Below are positions 6,289 through 8,993 of a stretch of DNA of 8,993 nt, piece after piece. Location: assembly GCA_003552785.1 (NCBI GenBank), contig PUOQ01000125.1:1-8993 (forward strand), in the 5' to 3' direction. The position numbers were made by a program, and so were the translations under genes. The notes beneath the pieces were generated by a model, which saw only the letters and a list, made by a program, of their open reading frames with translations, searched no databases and had not been told where the DNA came from. Each line of letters starts with the position of its first letter. Positions within the stretch are counted from its first letter, which is position 1. The stretch comes from Dehalococcoidia bacterium (lineage in GTDB: Bacteria > Chloroflexota > Dehalococcoidia > Dehalococcoidales > CSSed11-197).

Positions 6289-6348
6289 TTTAGCTTTGAA
6301 AAATGGTGGGCGGTATTGGACTCGAACCAATGACCCCCTGCGTGTAAA
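6289..6348 (-). repeat. Right copy of the 60-bp direct repeat, within tRNA-Val (att-like)
   Basis: 58 of 60 positions match 2022-2081. It covers the 3' part of the intact tRNA-Val from the anticodon loop onward and 15 bp downstream of the CCA. Identity stops inside the anticodon loop, a common crossover position for tyrosine recombinases that use tRNA genes. Confidence 0.85.
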
Positions 6349-6380
6349 GCAGGTGCTCTAACCAGCTGAGCTAACCGCCC
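6304..6380 (-). tRNA. tRNA-Val (anticodon TAC)
   Basis: A 77-nt cloverleaf with encoded CCA. The 7-bp acceptor stem GGGCGGT/ACCGCCC, D arm GCTC/GAGC, anticodon stem CCTGC/GCAGG with loop TTTACAC, and T arm ATTGG/CCAAT around TTCGAGT are all intact. Anticodon TAC reads GUN valine codons, chiefly GUA and GUG. It is the last gene of a three-tRNA operon, five bases after tRNA-Arg. Its 3' half is duplicated at 2022-2081. Confidence 0.97.
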
Positions 6381-6385
6381 GAAAG

Positions 6386-6462
6386 TGGCACGCTTGGTGG
6401 GGCTCGAACCCACGGCCTCAGCCTCCGCAGGGCTGCGCTCTATCCAACTGAGCTACAAGCGC
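6386..6462 (-). tRNA. tRNA-Arg (anticodon GCG)
   Basis: 77 nt with encoded CCA. The acceptor GCGCTTG/CAAGCGT closes with a G-U first pair. Anticodon stem CAGCC/GGCTG carries loop CTGCGGA, so the anticodon is GCG (CGC codons). T arm GTGGG/CCCAC surrounds TTCGAGC. Many bacteria read this box with an ACG (inosine) anticodon, so GCG is worth noting. It is the middle gene of the operon. Confidence 0.93.
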
Positions 6463-6469
6463 TTGAAGA

Positions 6470-6555
6470 TGGTGCCGAAGGTGAGATTTGAACTCACACG
6501 CCCATAAGGACACTACGCCCTGAACGTAGCGCGTCTGCCGTTCCGCCACTTCGGC
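6470..6555 (-). tRNA. tRNA-Leu (anticodon CAG)
   Basis: An 86-nt class II tRNA with encoded CCA. Acceptor GCCGAAG/CTTCGGC, anticodon stem CTACG/CGTAG with loop TTCAGGG, an extended variable arm of about 15 bases, and T arm GTGAG/CTCAC around TTCAAAT. Anticodon CAG reads CUG. It is the first gene of the operon, seven bases ahead of tRNA-Arg and a few bases after the predicted transcription start. Confidence 0.96.
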
Positions 6556-6568
6556 ATTACCAGATTAA

Positions 6569-6598
6569 ATTATAGACGGGGGCTGCTCCAGGTGTCAA
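6569..6598 (-). promoter_or_regulatory. Strong promoter of the Leu-Arg-Val tRNA operon
   Basis: On the minus strand a perfect TTGACA (6598-6593), an 18-bp GC-rich spacer and a perfect TATAAT (6574-6569). The predicted start lies only about seven bases before tRNA-Leu. The GC-rich stretch between the boxes is in the spacer, not the discriminator. Confidence 0.85.
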
Positions 6599-6677
6599 CG
6601 AAACAGTTCACTTTTTCGATTATAAAACGCCAAAAAGCCCTATCGCTTAAAAAACTCCCGTGCTAACATGGCCGGAA

Positions 6678-7040
6678 ATGAAAAACGAATCAAAACAGCG
6701 AAGCGGCGGTCCGCCCGGCAACCAGCACGCCAGGAAACACGGTTTCTATGCCAGGCACTTAACCGAAGAGGAGAGGTTCGAACTTGCCGAAGCCACCCTG
6801 GTCGAAGGCCTGGATGAAGAAATTGCCCTCATGCGGGTGAAAATCCAGGGAGTTTTAAACTACGACTCGCAAAACATCGAGCTTATAAGCCGCGGCATGA
6901 ACACACTGGCCGGGCTGATACGCACCAAGTACAACCTGAACCGGGAAGACAAACAGGGGTTGAAAGAAGCGGTTGGCACCGTACTCAAGGATGTAGCCCT
7001 CCCCCTCGGTCTGAGCCTGAACAACTTCATTGGTAGATAG
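6678..7040 (+). CDS. Phage terminase small subunit-like protein
   Basis: 120 residues from the ATG at 6678. A GTG at 6660 in the same frame would add six residues but has no ribosome-binding site; the CCGGAA before 6678 is only slightly better. The N-terminal GGPPGNQHARKHGFYARHL pattern matches the conserved basic start of many small terminase subunits (GGAPKGNxNAxKHGFYS). An acidic helical middle (LVEGLDEEIALMRVKI) and a C-terminal helix follow. Small subunits recognise the phage packaging site and hand the DNA to the large subunit. The frame overlaps the large-subunit frame by 11 bp, the usual gene order. No other phage structural gene is near. The family call rests on the N-terminal motif and context. 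Confidence 0.75.
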   Translation: MKNESKQRSGGPPGNQHARKHGFYARHLTEEERFELAEATLVEGLDEEIALMRVKIQGVLNYDSQNIELISRGMNTLAGLIRTKYNLNREDKQGLKEAVGTVLKDVALPLGLSLNNFIGR

Positions 7041-8391
7041 GCTCCGCCCCTACCAGCAGGAAATCGCCCGGGCAATTTTATCAAGCGTGTTTGAAGAAAA
7101 GGGCCTGACCCTCTCGGTTGAAATTGCCCGCCAGGGCGGTAAAAATGAACTCTCGGCCCAGATGGAGCTGCTGCTGATGACCCTGTACATGGCGGGCCCT
7201 CCCAGAAACCTGATCAAATGCGCTCCAACTTTTAAGCCCCAAACGGTTATATCCATGGTAAGACTCAAAGATCGTCTTAACGACGCCGGATTTTTGAATT
7301 TGTGGCGTTCCAGCATGGGTTACATCATCCGTTTAGGAAATTCCAGGGCTATTTTTCTTTCTGCAGACAGGTCCGCAAATACCGTAGGAAACACCGCCCA
7401 TTTACTACTGGAAATCGACGAAGCCCAGGATATAGACAAACAGGTCTTCAGCCGGGACTTTAAGCCCATGGGCGCATCAACCAATGTCACCACCGTGCTT
7501 TATGGAACCGCCTGGGACGACACCACCCTTCTGGAAGAGGTAAAGCAAAACAACCTGGAGCTTGAAAGAAAGGACGGCCTCCGCCGCCACTTTTGTTATG
7601 ATTGGGAGAGCATTGCCCGCTTCAACCCCGCCTATGCCGGCTACGTGGAAAACGAACGCCAGAGGCTGGGTGAAAACCACCCCCTCTTCCTCACCCAGTA
7701 CCTGCTGAAGCCGCTTACCTCCGGCGGTGGTTTTTTCAGCCGCAGCTCACTTGCCATTATTAAAGGCAGCCACAGCCGCCGGAGCCAGCCGGATGCGGGC
7801 TGTCATTACGTAGCCGGCATCGACATCGCCGGAGAGGCGGAGGAAACCTGCGACGCCCTTTCCGGCATGCGCCCCAGGCCGGATTCGACAGTCGTAACCA
7901 TTGCTGCAATAAGCCCCATGCCCCAAACCGGCGAACCCTGCATCAGGATAGTTGAGCATTACTCATGGACGGGGCAAAACCACGCCAGCCTTCACCCCAA
8001 ACTGGTTCACCTGCTGGGTAAATTCTGGAAATGCTCCAGGGTAACCGCAGATTCAACCGGGCTGGGCCAGCCAGTGGCTTCCTTCCTGCGGGCTGAACTG
8101 GGCTCGAAAGTGGAATCGTTCAATTTTACTTCAAAAAGTAAATCCGAACTGGGCTTTGAATTGCTGAGCGCGGTAAATTCTGGCAGAGTAAAAATGTACG
8201 CAGGCGATGGTTCAGGCGAATGCGAAAAGTTCTGGAGTGAACTGGAACGGGCAAAAGCCGGCTACTCAAGCGGCGGCAACCTCAACTTTTACGTAGAACG
8301 TGCCCGGGGCAATGACGACTTTCTTATGAGCCTGGCTTTAACCGTAAGGGCCGCCCGTGGTTTCCGCCCCCGCCTTGCAACCGGCGTGTGA
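7030..8391 (+). CDS. Phage terminase large subunit (packaging ATPase and nuclease)
   Basis: 453 residues from a TTG at 7030. An in-frame TGA lies three codons upstream and the next ATG would remove the ATPase motif, so TTG is the only reasonable start. The ATPase half shows an adenine-binding-like RPYQ (6-9), a Walker A variant ARQGGKNE (33-40, Lys38), Walker B LLLEIDEAQ (125-133, Asp130/Glu131) and a coupling motif LYGTAWDD (157-164). The C-terminal RNase H-like nuclease half shows GIDIAG (Asp265), VTADSTGLG (Asp341) and NDDFLMSLAL (Asp429/430), the acidic metal-binding set. The protein would power DNA into the capsid and cut the concatemer. All motifs are intact, so it has not visibly decayed. 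Its stop overlaps no further phage gene; the frame stays open downstream. GC content is high compared with the NERD gene. Confidence 0.9.
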   Translation: MVDRLRPYQQEIARAILSSVFEEKGLTLSVEIARQGGKNELSAQMELLLMTLYMAGPPRNLIKCAPTFKPQTVISMVRLKDRLNDAGFLNLWRSSMGYIIRLGNSRAIFLSADRSANTVGNTAHLLLEIDEAQDIDKQVFSRDFKPMGASTNVTTVLYGTAWDDTTLLEEVKQNNLELERKDGLRRHFCYDWESIARFNPAYAGYVENERQRLGENHPLFLTQYLLKPLTSGGGFFSRSSLAIIKGSHSRRSQPDAGCHYVAGIDIAGEAEETCDALSGMRPRPDSTVVTIAAISPMPQTGEPCIRIVEHYSWTGQNHASLHPKLVHLLGKFWKCSRVTADSTGLGQPVASFLRAELGSKVESFNFTSKSKSELGFELLSAVNSGRVKMYAGDGSGECEKFWSELERAKAGYSSGGNLNFYVERARGNDDFLMSLALTVRAARGFRPRLATGV

Positions 8392-8511
8392 GATTTATGC
8401 GCCTTCGAAAAGTACCCCGGCTATATCGAAATTATCTTAAGGAAAATAGGTCACCGCCAGGCCAGAGGGTACTACCACTGCCGGGATGTGCAGGGTTCAA
8501 ATAAAAACTAA
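8392..8511 (+). other. In-frame coding-like tail after the terminase stop
   Basis: Directly after the terminase TGA (8389-8391) the same frame stays open for 39 codons to TAA (8509-8511). The residues look protein-like (FEKYPGYIEIILRKIGHRQA, then YYHCRDVQG) and codon use resembles the upstream gene, but there is no start codon or ribosome-binding site. It may be the remnant of a downstream gene fused by deletion, an ancestral C-terminus cut by a recent stop, or chance. I do not recognise the peptide. Confidence 0.35.
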
Positions 8512-8542
8512 ACCCGGCACATGGCTAACCAGAAGCCGGGTT
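8498..8542 (-). terminator. Intrinsic terminator of the fibronectin-like surface gene
   Basis: AACCCGGC (8511-8518) pairs perfectly with GCCGGGTT (8535-8542), giving an 8-bp GC-rich stem with a 16-base loop. On the minus strand it is followed by TAGTTTTTATTTG, a T-rich tract; on the plus strand no T-tract follows. It lies 55 bp past the stop of the minus-strand gene, so it ends that transcript. Confidence 0.8.
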
Positions 8543-8597
8543 GAGTTACTTCGCCGTATTCCCCCTCAGGATAGGCAGCTCTGCTGGCATTGGAAAA

Positions 8598-8993
8598 CTA
8601 GTAAAAGAAGTAGGCAATACGCCAGCGAAGCAGGTAAATCACAACACCCAGAATCACCACCCCCAGCCCCACCAGCAGCCAGGTAAGCCATCCCGGCCAG
8701 CTGGAGCCGTAATAAAACTCACCCGCATCGGACCAGGGGCCGGTGTTGCCGGCCTCATCGACGGCTCTAACCCGCCAGTAGTACGGGTCGTCTTCGCCGG
8801 CATGCTCCAGGCCAACGTCCTTTTTGAGGGTGTATTCAGTTTCTTCCAGGCCGGTTTCACCCAGCACCACCTCAGGTTCATCCAGGTTTCTAATTATCTG
8901 AAACTCATAAGTTACATCCATGTATTCGTATGCAACCGGCTTCCATTCAAAGACCGGCTCTCCGGACAGCCGCGCATACATCACCGGCGAAAC
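8598..8993 (-). CDS. C-terminal end of a fibronectin III-like, membrane-anchored surface protein (5' end outside window)
   Basis: 131 residues of an open frame that enters from the right edge and ends at TAG (8600-8598). A GTG at 8984 and an ATG at 8981 exist but fall inside the domain, so they are not believable starts. Residues ~5-95 resemble one Ig/fibronectin III-like domain: EPVFEWKPV at the start, then DPYYWRVRAVDEAGNTGPWSDAGEF, the typical final strands. Residues 102-122 are a strong membrane helix (WLLVGLGVVILGVVIYLL) followed by a short tail beginning RWRIAYFFY. The protein is therefore anchored by its C-terminus with its domains outside the cell. A clear terminator follows. The function of the missing N-terminal part is unknown. 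Confidence 0.85.
   Translation of the reverse strand, partial: VSPVMYARLSGEPVFEWKPVAYEYMDVTYEFQIIRNLDEPEVVLGETGLEETEYTLKKDVGLEHAGEDDPYYWRVRAVDEAGNTGPWSDAGEFYYGSSWPGWLTWLLVGLGVVILGVVIYLLRWRIAYFFY

Noticed and set aside
8389..8391. Selenocysteine read-through of the terminase TGA
   Set aside because: No convincing SECIS hairpin follows at the right distance, and terminases are not known selenoproteins; the large subunit looks complete without the tail.
1..8993. CRISPR array, insertion sequence or toxin-antitoxin pair
   Set aside because: No regularly spaced repeats, no transposase frame, and no small adjacent gene pair with recognisable toxin or antitoxin motifs were seen.

Overview
The window looks like a chromosomal stretch from a Gram-positive, clostridia-like anaerobe. 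Peptococcaceae of the Desulfotomaculum/Pelotomaculum type is my best guess. The reasons are a perfect AAGGAGG ribosome-binding site, consensus sigma-A-type promoters, tRNA genes with encoded CCA, TTG and GTG starts, and large secreted GLUG and fibronectin-like surface proteins. This is inference from style; no phylogenetic marker is present.

Left edge (1-2021): the N-terminal 547 residues of a secreted GLUG-repeat protein lie on the minus strand and run off the window. An AT-rich gap of about 380 bp without a convincing gene follows.

Centre (2022-6348): a segment bounded by two 60-bp direct repeats, 58/60 identical. The right copy lies in an intact tRNA-Val(TAC) gene. The left copy is an orphan 3' half of that tRNA plus 15 bp of its downstream flank. 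This is the layout left when an integrative element enters a tRNA gene. The enclosed ~4.2 kb carries an AT-rich NERD nuclease-like protein with two zinc-binding modules, an unrecognised beta-rich protein, a minus-strand unit of a DUF1295 membrane reductase-like gene followed by a broken patatin-like lipase gene, and a short-chain dehydrogenase. No integrase is visible. Several structured non-coding stretches also lie here: a 14-bp inverted repeat, a 96-bp foldable block where patatin homology stops, and a hairpin-rich leader ahead of the DUF1295 gene.

tRNA operon (6304-6598, minus strand): Leu(CAG)-Arg(GCG)-Val(TAC), driven by a promoter with perfect TTGACA and TATAAT boxes.

Right part (6678-8993): an overlapping phage small/large terminase pair stands alone, with no portal, capsid or integrase gene beside it. 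Next come a short coding-like in-frame tail and a minus-strand terminator, then the C-terminal end of a membrane-anchored fibronectin-III-like surface protein that enters from the right edge.

Taken together, this is a tRNA-centred accessory hotspot. Putative island remains lie on one side of the tRNA cluster and prophage packaging genes on the other, set between cell-surface genes. No complete known defence or mobile system can be assembled from the visible genes.
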